Assembly (NCBI RefSeq): GCF_032854445.1
Contig: NC_088298.1
Location: 16,575,976 to 16,639,975, forward strand
Direction: 5' to 3'
Length of the DNA stretch: 64,000 nucleotides
Source: Liolophura sinensis
Lineage: Eukaryota > Mollusca > Polyplacophora > Chitonida > Chitonidae
Shown here one piece after another: positions 25,505-36,644 of the stretch (position 1 is the stretch's first letter; each line of letters opens with the position of its first letter). The notes beneath the pieces were generated by a model. The model made no database searches. It was not told the origin of the DNA and worked only from the letters and a program-made list of their open reading frames with translations. Both the position numbers and the translations under genes were made by a program.

Positions 25505-25885
25505 ATGTAAGCGTCATTTGCCGTGTGTTATCGCATTGAATTGGATCGCCATGTTGGATATATGAACAGTTGCAATCAAAGCGCGACTGAGATAATATTT
25601 CATTGTCGATGGCTTGTGTTCTGGCATGATACACGAGTTGAATAGCGATTTCACTCAGTCGACTAGAGCATGAATCGCGTCTTTCTAATATCTGTGGAAA
25701 CTGCTGACTGCTTCTCTTTTAGTGATTCTGTCCTATTTTATACTTTGTATAGTTTCTTAGTTTTTCAGTGGTTTGTGTTATGCTTCGTTTTGGAAATTGG
25801 TCTTGCGATTATTAACCTGGAACGTCCTTATTGGTTGACGGCTGGTATACGAATCTTTGTTTTGGCGCATAGATTCAAGGAGCAG
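25505..25885 (+). repeat. Family B repeat
   Basis: Contains ATCGCATTGAATTGGATCGC, GATTTCACTCAGTCGACTAG, TTCTTAGTTTTTCAGTGGTT, and GGTTGACGGCTGGTATACGA. No RT text precedes it. Confidence 0.87.
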
Positions 25886-26084
25886 ATAACTGTATGAAAG
25901 CAACGTGGGGCTGAGAAGTTTGTTGGTTAACATGCTATGTGCCCGTTTCCACAAAACTTCCCTTAAGGATCTGTATACCATAGCATCTTTCACCACTTTG
26001 CCACACCCCCTCTCACTGCAACAAACTGTAAGTTACACACCGGGTAATTCTCCTCCACGATATAGCTAACAAAAACTGTTCATA

Positions 26085-27190
26085 TGGTGTTAAACCCTTA
26101 TCATTCATGCATTCGTTCATTCACTCAGTCAGTTGTCTGAATATACCAATGTTGCGACATAAACTGAGTATAATAAATAAACACCACTTCTCAAATTTTG
26201 TAGCGACGCCGACGAAAACAAAGTTTGCCTGTATCTTGCCTGTTTCCGATAGAGTAATAATTACATAGGATTCGGACTATACGCTTAACAAAGCCTGTGG
26301 GATTGGCACTGCAGGCTTTATGAAGGACTCTCCGGTCGTATGTGGGAAGGTCTGGCATCAACCTGCGGATGGTCATGGGTTTCCCCCGAGTTCTGCCTGT
26401 GTGAGTGAAATATGCTACGAAATATGAAGTAGCTACGTACAGCATAAAACATATAATATTATTCAGATAAGCATAATCAAGAGGATGTTTTCCTCAGAAC
26501 GATAGGTGTGCAGCGTTGTAGCAGAGAGTGAGAGGATTCTGTCCTACATTATTGCATGTCGGAAAGACGCAAAAATACGTACACATGATCAGACATGGCT
26601 CCGTACATGGTCGCGAATCGATGTTGTTGAAGTGTTTGTTGGGTGAAGTTTATTTTTTCCTTCGCTGTTTGGTAGGAGCAACAAAATAAGAAATGCTGAT
26701 TCGCTCATAAAACATGCAAAAACATTCGATCGTTGATGACGATCAAGCCATATGTCAATAGTTAAAATCAGGAAATCATAAAACATGTCTTAAAGCTTCT
26801 ACTTGGATAAAAAACGATAATTAAAATGTCGATAATTAAAATTATGTCGATAATTCAAGGTGCGAGGAGCAGCTCTGTGAGAGGAAGGAATTATTGTTTG
26901 ATAAGGATGATCTGCCTGCTGCTCTGTATCTTGGGGTGCATTTTGATGTATGTTCATGCTTCCCAATTCGGGACTAATAGAACGGCGAACATGGTTAAGG
27001 GTAGAGGAAACCACCACCCTTTGACATGCTCCTGGCAACCTTCCTGGCTTAGAGAGGCAGTCAAAACAGAAGAAGCTGTGTTCAAATAAGCAGTCTCATT
27101 GATCCTTTATTTGCATGACACTGTTGCTCTTTAATTCTGTCTTGTTCCTGACCCTAAGCACAAAAAAATATTTAAAACAGAAAAAAACAG
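26085..27190 (+). repeat. Family D dispersed repeat, copy 2
   Basis: Shares the block order of copy 1, including TAATAAATAAACACCACTTC, CATTATTGCATGTCGGAAAG, ACATTCGATCGTTGATGACG, CTAATAGAACGGCGAACATG and TCTCATTGATCCTTTATTTG. It lacks the SINEs that interrupt copy 1 but has its own SINE piece at 26326. Confidence 0.75.
26326..26412 (+). mobile_element. SINE body fragment
   Basis: CGTATGTGGGAAGGTCTGGC, ACCTGCGGATGGTCATGGGT, TTTCCCCCGAGTTCTGCC; neither head nor tail is retained. Confidence 0.82.
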
Positions 27191-27722
27191 AACATTAAGA
27201 TGTTCCAGAACCAGCATTGTTAGATCAAGGATAATAATCGAATGGGTAAAATTTGATAAAAAAAATCCCATGAACTTTGCATGAATTATGGTTTTCAATG
27301 TAATTTGATATTAGAATCTACTATGTACTGTTAAGACTTGTTTAAGATAAAGGTTAATATAATAAACGGTACTAGGGTAAAATAATCTTAATTTTGTTCT
27401 TGTTTTGCTAATTTTAAAAATGAAGAATGTAAAAAATCAACTTTGGACCCGGGTGAAAATTTGTGGATCTGAAGACATCACAGAAACCAATCACAGACAC
27501 CACAAATAAAAGTCCATGGTATGACCCCAGCCGGGTTTGATCTCGGTTCACTCGAAGCGGCCAACAGAGGACTGAAGCTGTACTGTTAATGGGTCAGGTA
27601 TGGCTGGCTAACAAAACAGGGTCACAAGCGGGGAGTAAAGCTCACAACGCAACAGCTTGCAAATGAAAAAGTGTAAAAGTTGTGTAAAAGTTATTTCTTA
27701 TTAACTTCATTCCATAGGATTA
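27191..27722. other. No gene; possible second SINE type
   Basis: Around 27520-27560 the text CCGGGTTTGATCTCGG resembles a tRNA box B, but no box A pairs with it at a plausible distance. Otherwise unremarkable. Confidence 0.35.
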
Positions 27723-27734
27723 CATGATGTGTAT

Positions 27735-27765
<31 letters not shown>

Positions 27766-27817
27766 TTTGATTGGTGTTTTACGCCGTACTCAAGATCGTC
27801 ACTTATACGACGGCGGC
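27735..27817 (-). mobile_element. Severely 5'-truncated SINE with TSD
   Basis: Only a long (TTTA)n tail and about 55 bp of the 3' end. The direct repeat CATGATGTGTAT (27723-27734) / CATGTTGTGTAT (27818-27829) shows it inserted in this short form. Confidence 0.93.
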
Positions 27818-27829
27818 CATGTTGTGTAT

Positions 27830-28194
27830 GCAGTGACTTCAAGAGATCTCTAAAATAAAGCTATTCACAAATTTAAATGCTTACAGTCATTTTTATGTAA
27901 TGAATAAATGGAGGCACAAATCATTATTACTTATTACTATAATCTGTAACATGGGGGAATGGACAGTTACATGTCCATCTGACAGTCATATACAATGTCA
28001 AGTTGACTGTTTACTTTGTCATTTTGTCATAATGTGTTTGCCCCTGGTGTGATAGTTGTAAAAACACTACATGTGTGTCGGCCATTTCATGAGACTTACA
28101 GTAGAAGGTCGTAAAAAAATAAATGACATCAGCTGAACAAAAACTGATTAATTATGAATCAAAAGATATTTTTATTTATTTGAGTACTCAGATT
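27830..28194. other. No gene recognised
   Basis: AT-rich spacer. Confidence 0.4.
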
Positions 28195-28450
28195 TGAATT
28201 TGAATACTGATTTTACTCAGTCCCCTAGAACATACTTTGTGTCTTCCCAACATTCATTGAAAAAGTGTTGACTGCTTCTTTTTGAATGATTTGGTCCTAC
28301 TTTCCTCCTTTATATACATTCTTATATATTTTGATGTTTTGGTGTATTTTGTGTCATACGTCGCTTTGGGAATGGGCTTCGACATTGTAGACCTGGAACG
28401 CCTTTACTGGTTGACGGCTGGTTCACGTTTCACTCTCTTTGGTTATAGTC
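28195..28450 (+). repeat. Family B repeat, partial
   Basis: ACTGATTTTACTCAGTCCCC, TTGACTGCTTCTTTTTGAAT, GGTTGACGGCTGGTTCACG; upstream part absent. Confidence 0.83.
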
Positions 28451-29087
28451 TTGCAGTTGTATACTGAAAGGAACGAGCATAAGAATTACATGGGGAAAGT
28501 GTGGTTTAGATTGTTTAATGTTACACAGTTAGTTCCCTTTGTTTGTTCTCTTATGCATAGAGGTAGAGATGTGAAATCACCGTACAACCGGAACAACGAT
28601 TCCGGTGTTTTAATCGATGTTCTGTTGAAGTTTTGAGACATTTCCTAACCATCAAAGATGTGATTACCTGGTCATGAGTGGCAATACTGTTTCTGTTACA
28701 CAGTCACATTAGCGATGGATATTTTCTTCTGATAAACACGTGATCGTTCAGTAACGATAATTTGCTAACAGACCACATTTTGACCTAATTTCTCAATATG
28801 TAACGTTTTTGTTGGTTTTCACTTCATAATATTGAGTTGAGAGAAGTAACCTTAAGCTATCGGGTGCTAGACCTTAGAACAAGTAGATGTGAACAAATGT
28901 ATTAACTGCTTGTGGCACTGAATGTTTTGTACTGTAAACAATAATCAAATAATATCGCACATCTCGTCACTCTTACGCACCGCTGCAGAAGATTAGCGTT
29001 TTTCTATGTCCATGATCATATCAGCAGTATCTGGATCAAAACTCTGCTTGTCACTTTCGTTCCCACATGGGAAGAGTGAAAAACATA
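28451..29087. other. No gene recognised
   Basis: No convincing open frame; two 75-77-codon frames (28993-29233) overlap on opposite strands. Confidence 0.4.
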
Positions 29088-29440
29088 ACGTATATTGCAG
29101 TATATACGTGAACCCACAAAAAGCAGACAACAATGTGATAGCTGGCAAATGGTTGCGTGTAACCGATAATGTACGGCATCTTGTCAATTTACTGCAGTCA
29201 AGGTTTTTTCTTGACAGTTCATACAAATGCTAAAATGATTTCAGGTTGAAACAGCCTTAACCGCATAGTTATAAGAGAGTTAGGTAACAAAAATGCAGTG
29301 ATGTCAGTAGCAATTGATACGACGTCATTGACCCAGAATTACTTAGATGCTCTATTGTCAGATATAAGAAACAATAACATGAAAACAAAGTAATGGAAGA
29401 AAAAGGAATTCCGGTACTTACTTCACCAGCAGAATCTTGG
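29088..29440 (+). repeat. Family A repeat, nearly complete unit
   Basis: Runs from AATGTGATAGCTGGCAAATG through CATCTTGTCAATTTACTGCA, AATGCAGTGATGTCAGTAGC and CCAGAATTACTTA to ACCAGCAGAATCTTGGTG. It continues straight into family D copy 3. Confidence 0.82.
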
Positions 29441-29444
29441 TGGG

Positions 29445-30285
29445 CACATACAGTTATAAAGTTATAAAACATGCAAAAACATTCGGTCGTTGGTGAGGAC
29501 GAAGCCATATATTACCTATGACAGCAGGAAATGTGCAATTATAGAAGAGGTCTTGATGTTGTCCGGTCAAAAAAGAATTAAAATGTTTCCGAAGTAGATC
29601 GATTTAAATGCAGGCTGGGTGGAACAGTTCTGTTGGAGGACAAAGATATTGTTGCGTTGGGGAATGGTGGTTGGTGAATCTCTTGTTCTGTATCTTTGGG
29701 TGCATTTTTGGGTTTGCAACTTCTGACTAATATGACGACGTCCATAGTTATTGGTAGATGAAAACCTCCGCCCTTTGTCAAGCTGCTTGTAAACATCCTG
29801 ACTTATGGCCACAGGCTAACCAAAGAGAGCTGTATCTGAACACATAAACTCATTGATCCTTTACTTGCGTTACGCTAACGTAAGGTAGTCAGTTGGGACT
29901 TGTTTCTAGACCTAGGAAAAGAAAATAATTAAAACAGGAAAACGTGGCCTATTTGTTTCTCGCTCCCTGGACAGTTTGCAAATAAATATCGTCTGACATC
30001 CGGCCATACAGGAACGGCCTATATACTTTATTACCGCTGTGTCTTGATTTATCTAGTTCTGCTGGATTTTTTCGGGAGCTTAAATCAACATTTAATTTAC
30101 CCAGGTGGCTTTTCAGCGCCAATAGAAAATTAAGTAGATAATTTTTCAGCCTCAATTCTTTATCCCCAGGTGATACTTACACGCTGAGCTAAATAACATC
30201 TGCTTTATAAAAAAAATGACAGCAGCTGAATAATGGACCTGGGATGGTTCACGGTATATTACGAAGACAATTTGTAAGTTCTATA
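29445..30285 (+). repeat. Family D dispersed repeat, copy 3
   Basis: Retains AAAACATGCAAAAACATTCG, GAAATGTGCAATTATAGAAG, CTCATTGATCCTTTACTTGC, the GTTTGCAAATAAATATC segment and CACGGTATATTACGAAG, extending as far 3' as copy 1. The 5' third of the family is replaced by family A. Confidence 0.75.
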
Positions 30286-30365
30286 TCATCACTTCACAAC
30301 AACGTAAGGCAGTCTTCTGACATTTAACATAAATTCATTAGATCTAGGCCTTGGAGAGGGTGGAA

Positions 30366-30395
30366 GGGGCGTGGCCGAATGGTTAGTCGTTAAAC
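30366..30395 (+). other. tRNA-like box A fragment
   Basis: GGGGCGTGGCCGAATGGTTA resembles the 5' end of a tRNA or tRNA-derived SINE (box A). No box B follows, so this is not a tRNA gene; probably a relic of another SINE. Confidence 0.45.
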
Positions 30396-30486
30396 ATGCT
30401 CTGATTCCCATATTTCTACGTCTGACGGAAACATACCTGTTGTGATATTTGTGGAAATAGCAGTTATAATATGTTAAAATGATTAA

Positions 30487-30736
30487 TTTAATTATCTATT
30501 TGATTGGTGTTTCACTTTAATATCCGATGGCGGCCAGTACTACGGTTGGAAAAAACCAGGCAAAACCAGGGGAAATCCCATGACCATCCACATGTTGCTG
30601 GCAGACCTTCCCACACACGGCCGGAGAGGAAGTCAGAATGAGCTTGACAAACTCACAGTGACAGCATTGGTGAGAGACCTCAGACTCATTGCGCCGCGCT
30701 GGCACGCTGATAAACACGGCCACGGAGGCCGTTTAC
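30487..30736 (-). mobile_element. Diverged SINE with short TSD
   Basis: All regions from tail (ATTGGTGTTTCACTTTAATA) to head (ACACGGCCACGGAGGCC on the plus strand) are present, with several small deletions. AATGATTAA / CATGATTAA flanks (30478-30486, 30736-30744) are a plausible TSD. Confidence 0.85.
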
Positions 30737-30744
30737 ATGATTAA

Positions 30745-31204
30745 AGGATCTGTGATGCCACTGTGCTTCAGCCTATTTAAGTTGTCCCAACACGTCGAAC
30801 ATCGATAGTTTTTCATATTATTCACTTGACAAATTTAAAAGAAAAGTAAATGAAGTCCATATCTGGAAACTGCGTGAAATGGCTCCCAAAGGAGGCGTAC
30901 TTTACTTAAAGGTGATCCGTGTATTTAAACTTGTGCTGAATAACAGAATTACATGCCTCCATACGGGAGAAATTAGCGGCGTTATACATGCACAACACTC
31001 AACGTTAAAACTTGCACTGGCCTAATTTTTTAATTTGAATGTAGGGTTTTATTTTGAATGTTCATGCGCGCAAGTACTTAAAAGGCAGCAGGTTACACTT
31101 CCTTAACGACAAGTCAATAGCAGAGTTAGATCAGAAATGTGTTTGCAATCAGACTAAGGAAGCCAAGAATTATTCAAAACGTGGTGTCATCAGATTAAAA
31201 AAAC
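30745..31204. other. No gene recognised
   Basis: AT-rich spacer. Confidence 0.4.
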
Positions 31205-31400
31205 AATAACACGAATAGTATTGAGACGCAAAGCATAGAGAAAAAAAAACCCAGCAGCGACGAGAGTGTGATAGCAGGCAAATGGCTACACGTAACCGGT
31301 GAAATAAGGTTAATTTACCTTAATTAGGATTTTATTCTAACTCAGGGTTTTATCCTAACTGTGCATATAAATGAATATATAGTAGCCAATTATACAATTA
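31205..31400 (+). repeat. Family A repeat beside the Gypsy 3' end
   Basis: GAGTGTGATAGCAGGCAAAT, ACGTAACCGGTGAAATA and GTTTTATCCTAACTGTGCAT. It ends about 80 bp from the polypurine tract of the Gypsy remnant, where a 3' LTR would be expected. Confidence 0.8.
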
Positions 31401-31477
31401 TAAAAAAGTTTTATAAAAGAGGAAAAACGCTCACAAATTGCAAAAATGTATCCAAGGAAATTAACTCTTCCCTTACA

Positions 31478-31493
31478 CTCCCCCTCCCCCTCT
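31478..31493 (-). promoter_or_regulatory. Polypurine tract of the Gypsy remnant
   Basis: Minus strand reads AGAGGGGGAGGGGGAG followed directly by TGTAAGGG. A purine run immediately before a TG is the expected plus-strand primer site and the start of a 3' LTR, read toward lower coordinates. Confidence 0.6.
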
Positions 31494-31675
31494 TAAACAA
31501 GTGCATATTGGTCTTCTAGAACAAAACATATACACTTGACACATAAATGTTTCGAAGTAATAATTTTGTTGTTGGGCGAATTTTCGGCATCCAATTCGCC
31601 TTCACTCGGACCTTTGTCCGCGACTCCTTATCCTGTCCTCTGCTGAGGAAAATCTCCTCATCCCGACACAAGTGT

Positions 31676-32122
31676 TCAGTCGCCTCTTCCAGCGGTCAAC
31701 GAATGCCGTCGGCGCTTCTCAGCCTCTCTTTCCTCCTCGTGCACTTCAACCTTCCGCTTGGGACAACGGTAACTCCCTGAGTCCTGGAATCTGCTTATGC
31801 CCACGCTGTTGGTTGTACCCATTCTGAGTAAACCGTGAGCCTTTTTGTTTTGTTTGCCTCTTTTTTGTTGGTGAGTAATGACAGGGTGACGCTTCACTTG
31901 ATTCCCCCTTGGATTTTGGAAGGCGCTAAATGGACAGTGAAACAGACGTGCCCGCAGGCTGGTGAAACAATTTCCAGTAACGGAACAAGGTGTTTCTACT
32001 CTGGTAGATGTGATTACCACACTCGGGAGCAGGGCAAGGATACCCCCATCTTTGCAGTCTAGTCGGATGTCCAGAGAGTTCAGTTCCTCATCGGGAACTT
32101 TATGATCCAGCATCTCCGTCAT
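31676..32122 (-). pseudogene. Open frame downstream of pol, unassigned
   Basis: A 148-codon frame between the integrase C-terminus and the polypurine tract, so it lies within the element. It contains a basic, Arg/Glu-rich segment near its end (YRCPKRKVEVHEEEREAEK). I cannot assign a function; it may be a spacer or a remnant of an extra open frame found after pol in some Gypsy elements. Confidence 0.35.
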
Positions 32123-32182
32123 CTCAATACCTACAAAAACAAAAAAACAGAAAGAATGTTACAACTGGCACGAATCTGGCAA

Positions 32183-33326
32183 CTAGAACGAATACATAAA
32201 AGAAATCCTCACAGCTCTACCACAACGGGTACGACGGACTGGATTGCCGAAGTCCACCATCACAGGTGGTGTCGAGAGTGCTGACTCGCCATGGACGGTT
32301 TCTGGTAACTTTTTTTCAGCCACATCATTCGCAAAAGACTGTCTACGAGTAACGAAAGGTAAATCGATACCCGAGCCCTCAGTATCACTGTCGTTCAATG
32401 ACAATTCTCCCAATCCTTGGGAGACAGGACGGCTGGATTCGGTTTCAGATGATTAACGTGGAGCCACATTTTGCCTTGTTACCAGGTAAGTGACGGACGT
32501 CAGCAACTTCACAACTTTATCAGGACCAGTACACCTCAGCACTAATTTATTCTTGGCAATAGGGGGAAACCAGCGCCAAACAAAGTCACCTTCCTGGTAT
32601 TCTCGAGCGTTATCACCCCTATCATAGTACTTAGTTTGATGGACACCTGCCCTGTGCATTTTTTCATCAACTACAGTGTTCCGCTGCATCAGGCTACATC
32701 TGGGTACCTGTACCCAGAGGATTACCGAACATCCAGTCAACGGGAAATGTCAGTTCCCGCCGAAAAATAAGAAGGCAGGGTGAGCACCCAGTGCTTTCAT
32801 GCTCGGAGGCTCTGTAAGCAATGAGAACAAAGAGCCAACTTTCCTTCCACTTGTTTTATATGAGGCCACATATACAGACAGCATCTGCAGGAGAATCCTG
32901 TTCAGCCGCTCTACCAACCCGATTGTGGGCGATAAGGGGAAGTTCTTGTCTTTTTAACCCGGAGCTGTTTGTAGATTGTAACGGTAAGGCGTGATTCGAA
33001 CTCTCGTCCCTGATCAGTGTGTGTTGCCCTTGTAACCACGTAACGGCCAACAAACTCGGTGAGAGCTCCAGTTCGTTCCCTACAGTGAGTGCGATATGAT
33101 CAGACACAGGGTACACCTCTACCCACTTAGTGTAGTAATCCCCGACAACTAACACGTACTGATTTCCTCGCTCCCTTCTAGAGCACTCGAGAACATCTGA
33201 GGCAGTAGGATCAAGTGGGGCATCCACTTTGGACTGTTGCAAGGCCGACCGTCCCGTACCTGGACCACTTTTCCTGTGGGCACACATCTCACAATGACGG
33301 ACCCACAGAGCCACATCGGCCGTCAT
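32183..33326 (-). pseudogene. Gypsy integrase, broken
   Basis: The upper part (33326-32856) shows the CxxC half of the zinc-binding domain (CEMCAHRK) and the first catalytic Asp in VVGDYYTKWVEVYPV. A frameshift then scrambles the core, though text fitting its later part can be seen in another frame near 32870-32960. The 32740-32453 piece matches the C-terminal domain (GDFVWRWFPP, then TGPDKVVKLL). The 32413-32183 piece carries NPVRRTRCGRAVR, the basic end usual for Gypsy pol. An intact enzyme cannot be read. Confidence 0.83.
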
Positions 33327-33559
33327 ACCTGGCTAAGAGTTGAGGGATCCCTTTCTACCTAAGATTATCTCGTAGAACACTTTAGAACGTATGCAGTGGA
33401 GCGACCAGAAGTAAACTACTTTTCGGGTACACTTTCTCGTACAAACTATAGTAGATGACACTTTCTTTCACTTCCCACAAAGCCCACAGTGTTCGAGCTA
33501 AGATAATGGTTGAAATGTTTGATAAAAGAAACCTGCAAGCAACTCCATGTTCGTGTTAC

Positions 33560-34210
33560 AATACCGTCTCTTTTGTTTATTGGTGGTTTTACCTGCGTAA
33601 GCTTTAATAAATCACTTACCACCCTGAACCTGAGGTACTACCGCCCTTGTTCTGGTTACACTGGCATCTGTATCCATGATGAACTCTTCCTCCGGCATAG
33701 GGTACGCTAAAATAGGGGAAGATGTCAATAGTTCTGTCAGTCCATCAAATGCAAACATGACAGTCCTGGTCCTACTTCACTGTTTTTCTGGGATAAGTGA
33801 TCCTGCAACTGTTGAAAAATCGCCGATAATGAAATGAAGCGCCGATAATACCCCATTAGTCCCAGAAAACGTCTGACTTAGACACATTCGAGATGACAGG
33901 CCACTGGGCAACCGTATCCAGTTTTGCCGGATCGCTCTTTATGCCATCTTCCGATACTACTTGCCCTAAATACGCCACTTCTGTTTGAAACAGAAAGCAT
34001 TTTGACGGCTTCAGCTATTTCAGGTAACCTAAGGCAACATCAAATGAGCTTCCACTGGCAATAATGTCATCCAAATAGCACAGACAGTGAAAGAGGCCTT
34101 TGTGGGTGGAGAAGGTGATATTGTGTGTTTCTTGTTTACCCATGGCACACTACCAATAGCCAGACACGAGGTCAAATGTGGAGAACCAACCAGACCCGGC
34201 AAGAGCATCT
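33560..34210 (-). pseudogene. Gypsy reverse transcriptase and RNase H, broken
   Basis: Minus-strand frames show TFDLVSGYW followed by an in-frame TAG (34150-34152), then CYLDDIIASG with the YLDD catalytic box at 34066-34077. Next come LKPSKCFLFQTEVAYLG, then FLGLMGYYRRFI, then DTDAS (33660-33680), the RNase H start, and another in-frame stop near 33612. About 25 residues usual between the palm motifs before YLDD are missing, and single-base indels separate the blocks. No active enzyme is possible. Confidence 0.88.
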
Positions 34211-34494
34211 AATGAATCAAACACTCATGCAGGTAGATATGCATCTTTTGTGAACGACGTGGAGGAGCCTTAATGGGTTTGCCAGCGCATGTGTTGATCA
34301 CATGTTGCAACAAATCTGTTCTACCAGACCCCATCACAAGCTACGAACACATCCTGATACTGATAAAGCAAATCTCTCAAATTTGACCTCTCCTGGCCAA
34401 ACAGTTGATTAGACGCACCATGTAACAAACACAACTGCATGCCCTGCAATACGTGTGTCTGCCTTAATATACACCGCCTGACCAGTTACATTGA

Positions 34495-35160
34495 TTATCG
34501 ATAGTACCACTTCGTCTGGATTGACAAGAACTCTAGAAACCAGCAAGCCTTTCTGCCCTGGATTGAAGACCCCTCGGCCATAAGTACCTCCTCCGAACCC
34601 ACCTCCCCATCAATATACCCCTTAGTGATATCCTTGGATTCAGCTGGGATAACAGCTTTTGCGGCCAGATTCACCCTAGCGCAGTGCGAGCCAGTGCTCC
34701 CAGTAACAGATATGTGTGGATGCGCCATAACTAGGACTCTCCTAGAAACACTGAAATCCATGCTGTTCTGCTGAAGAAAGTCTATACGAAGTATACCAAC
34801 TAAAGTGGCAACAACAAAATCACGGACTAGCCCAGGATCACCCACACTTAACTCCACCTGTGCTTTACTTAGAACGCTAAACGCACTCCCATCAGCATTG
34901 TTTAACACCACACCTGTCTCTTCCAAAGACGGCTTCTTTGATTCCAGTTCGTCATAAATGAACGACGACATTAAATTCACGACAGACCCTGTATCTATCA
35001 ACATTCATACAATTCTTCCCGCAAAGTCTACTTTTCCAAAGAGATAAGACTCCCTAACTGCACTAACGCTAACATTTGGCCAATTAGAGGAGGACTGAGC
35101 TGTATCAATAGCCTCGAACGCAGCCCTAGCTAGTTTAAAGTCGTATTCTCCATATAATTT
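34495..35160 (-). pseudogene. Gypsy aspartic protease region
   Basis: The catalytic motif MLIDTGSVVNLMS (DTGS) starts the 169-codon open part ending at 34495. Upstream, the same frame continues back to about 35160 (VRESYLFGKVDFAGRIV) but is interrupted by a TGA at 35005-35007. In the family this protein processes the Gag-Pol polyprotein; the stop and lack of gag indicate a dead copy. Confidence 0.83.
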
Positions 35161-35989
35161 GATTGAACAACCTGTGTTTCTCTAAAAACCTTGTCAGGAC
35201 AATTAAGAAATATAAAACTCTGGTCAAAAGCTGAAAGAAAAAGTACGTGGCTTCACACCTATCCTAGGGAATATTTACAACAGAGGGAGGGGGTGTTGAA
35301 AGGTCTACATTTTGTCGCGCTGGCGCCTAGTGCTACCTCCCTCTCAGATCACCCAGGCATGCATACTACCTTCTTTGTCGACCTGTCCGGTGGAAGACAA
35401 GACTGCGGTATTAAACCCTCAACACATGCTCTCAACGCCTCTCTCAGAACCACTGCAAAAGTGAGACTTCTTAAATCTCCTCAAAAAACTACCACAAACG
35501 TCGTTACTTTCCAAACACAGCGTAAATTGAATTACCTTAATATGGTGAGTTTTCTAAACGAAGATGATCAGCATAATACGTCCAAAAAGTTTTACAGAAA
35601 AAATACCTTCAGAAATTGCGCAAATGTACCCAAGGGGCATACGATATCAAGGACTATGGCAGAGTGTAGAGAGTAAGTACGTTTGGGTGACACTGAATAA
35701 TGGTTTTGTAACGAAAAGCCTAATAGATATCAGACATTGCAATGAACTCGCATTCGCACAGCCATTTCATCATCTGCATTTGCTGGTTATTAAACCAACG
35801 TTTCAAGTTTGTATCAATTTGAAATCCCTACGTACTTTTTGATAAAAATGTCGTCTAAAATTGAAAGACAAAAACAGTAATATTCATCTAAAATATCGTG
35901 GAATACCACATTCAATTTACTTCTTGAGAAAAAGTTCTAGCTGAATTTTTGAGAGTTTTCGACAATGTATTAGTCGAGATTGTTACGGT
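35161..35989. other. No gene recognised; possible gag relic
   Basis: A 161-codon plus-strand frame (35191-35676) lies antisense to where gag would be; it has no motif. I could not read a zinc knuckle on the minus strand. Confidence 0.35.
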
Positions 35990-36160
35990 AAGTCCTTTAT
36001 AATTTGCCTTGTAGCATTCATTACATCCGGTGTTAAATGGCGATATCAATGACTTCACAAGTTATTACTACAAAAATGTAGATCTAGGCTATTCCCACAA
36101 ACGCCTTCACTCTTAATTTTACGATGGGTATAATTCTGTTGCAAGTAAATAGTTACAGAG
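35990..36160 (+). pseudogene. Penelope-like-type RT, C-terminal scrap
   Basis: Text reading LVAFITSGV, then HKLLLQK with frame changes, matches the fragments at 49440-49795 and 58590-59110. Directly followed by family B. Confidence 0.55.
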
Positions 36161-36199
36161 GGTTCATAATCTCTGCTTCTTGATTGGTTATAATTCCGA

Positions 36200-36640
36200 G
36201 TTACACGGGTTTAGGGCCTGTATATTCATCGTTTTGAATTAGGTTCTACATCAAAGCGCAACTCAGGTGCATATTTTGTTGTCGACAACGAATATTGTCG
36301 TCGTATGACTGAAAAATTGTTGAGTACGACGCTAAACCCCAAGCCCTCACTCACTCACTCGACAACTGATAAGCTAGCATGGTACACGATTTAAACACTG
36401 ATTTCGGCCATTCGCCTAAAAGATTTCTTGCGCTTTTCCATCATGGTTAAAAACCATTGAAAAGATTTTGCATGATGTCGTCCTGATTTCGTATTTTAAA
36501 TACTTTCTCTGTTCTTTGGTGGTTTATGTAAGACGCCGTTTTCTAAATTGGCCTAGCGATTATTGACCTGGAGAATGTCCATATTGGTTGAGAACTGGTA
36601 TACTAGTGTCTTGTTTCGGCGGATAGATTTTATATTCTCC
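36200..36640 (+). repeat. Family B repeat, interrupted by a SINE tail
   Basis: TTGAATTAGGTTCTACATCA, then CACTGATTTCGGCCATTCGC, then GTTCTTTGGTGGTTTATG, then TTGGTTGAGAACTGGTATAC. Broken at 36290-36358 by a separate insertion. Confidence 0.82.
36290..36358 (+). mobile_element. SINE tail of a second type, with TSD
   Basis: ATTGTTGAGTACGACGCTAA then ACCCCAAGCC and (CTCA)n. This differs from the common SINE tail (CACTCACT end rather than AAATAAAT). TCGACAAC flanks it at 36282-36289 and 36359-36366. Confidence 0.8.
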
Positions 36641-36644
36641 TTTT

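Larger units (their letters stand above)
31478..35160 (-). mobile_element. Decayed Ty3/Gypsy LTR retrotransposon
   Basis: Minus-strand order is protease, reverse transcriptase, RNase H, integrase, then a polypurine tract, which is the Ty3/Gypsy arrangement (integrase last). The reading frame is broken by stops, frameshifts and deletions. No gag or 5' LTR could be recognised above 35160, and no pair of LTRs was found. Family A and B sequences lie on either side of it. Confidence 0.88.

Noticed and set aside
27520-27560. tRNA-derived SINE head
   Set aside because: Box B-like text without a box A at a workable distance; too weak to call.
30366-30440. tRNA gene
   Set aside because: A box A-like 5' end is present but there is no box B or acceptor stem partner.
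35191-35676. 161-codon plus-strand frame
   Set aside because: Antisense to the expected gag region of the Gypsy remnant and without motifs.
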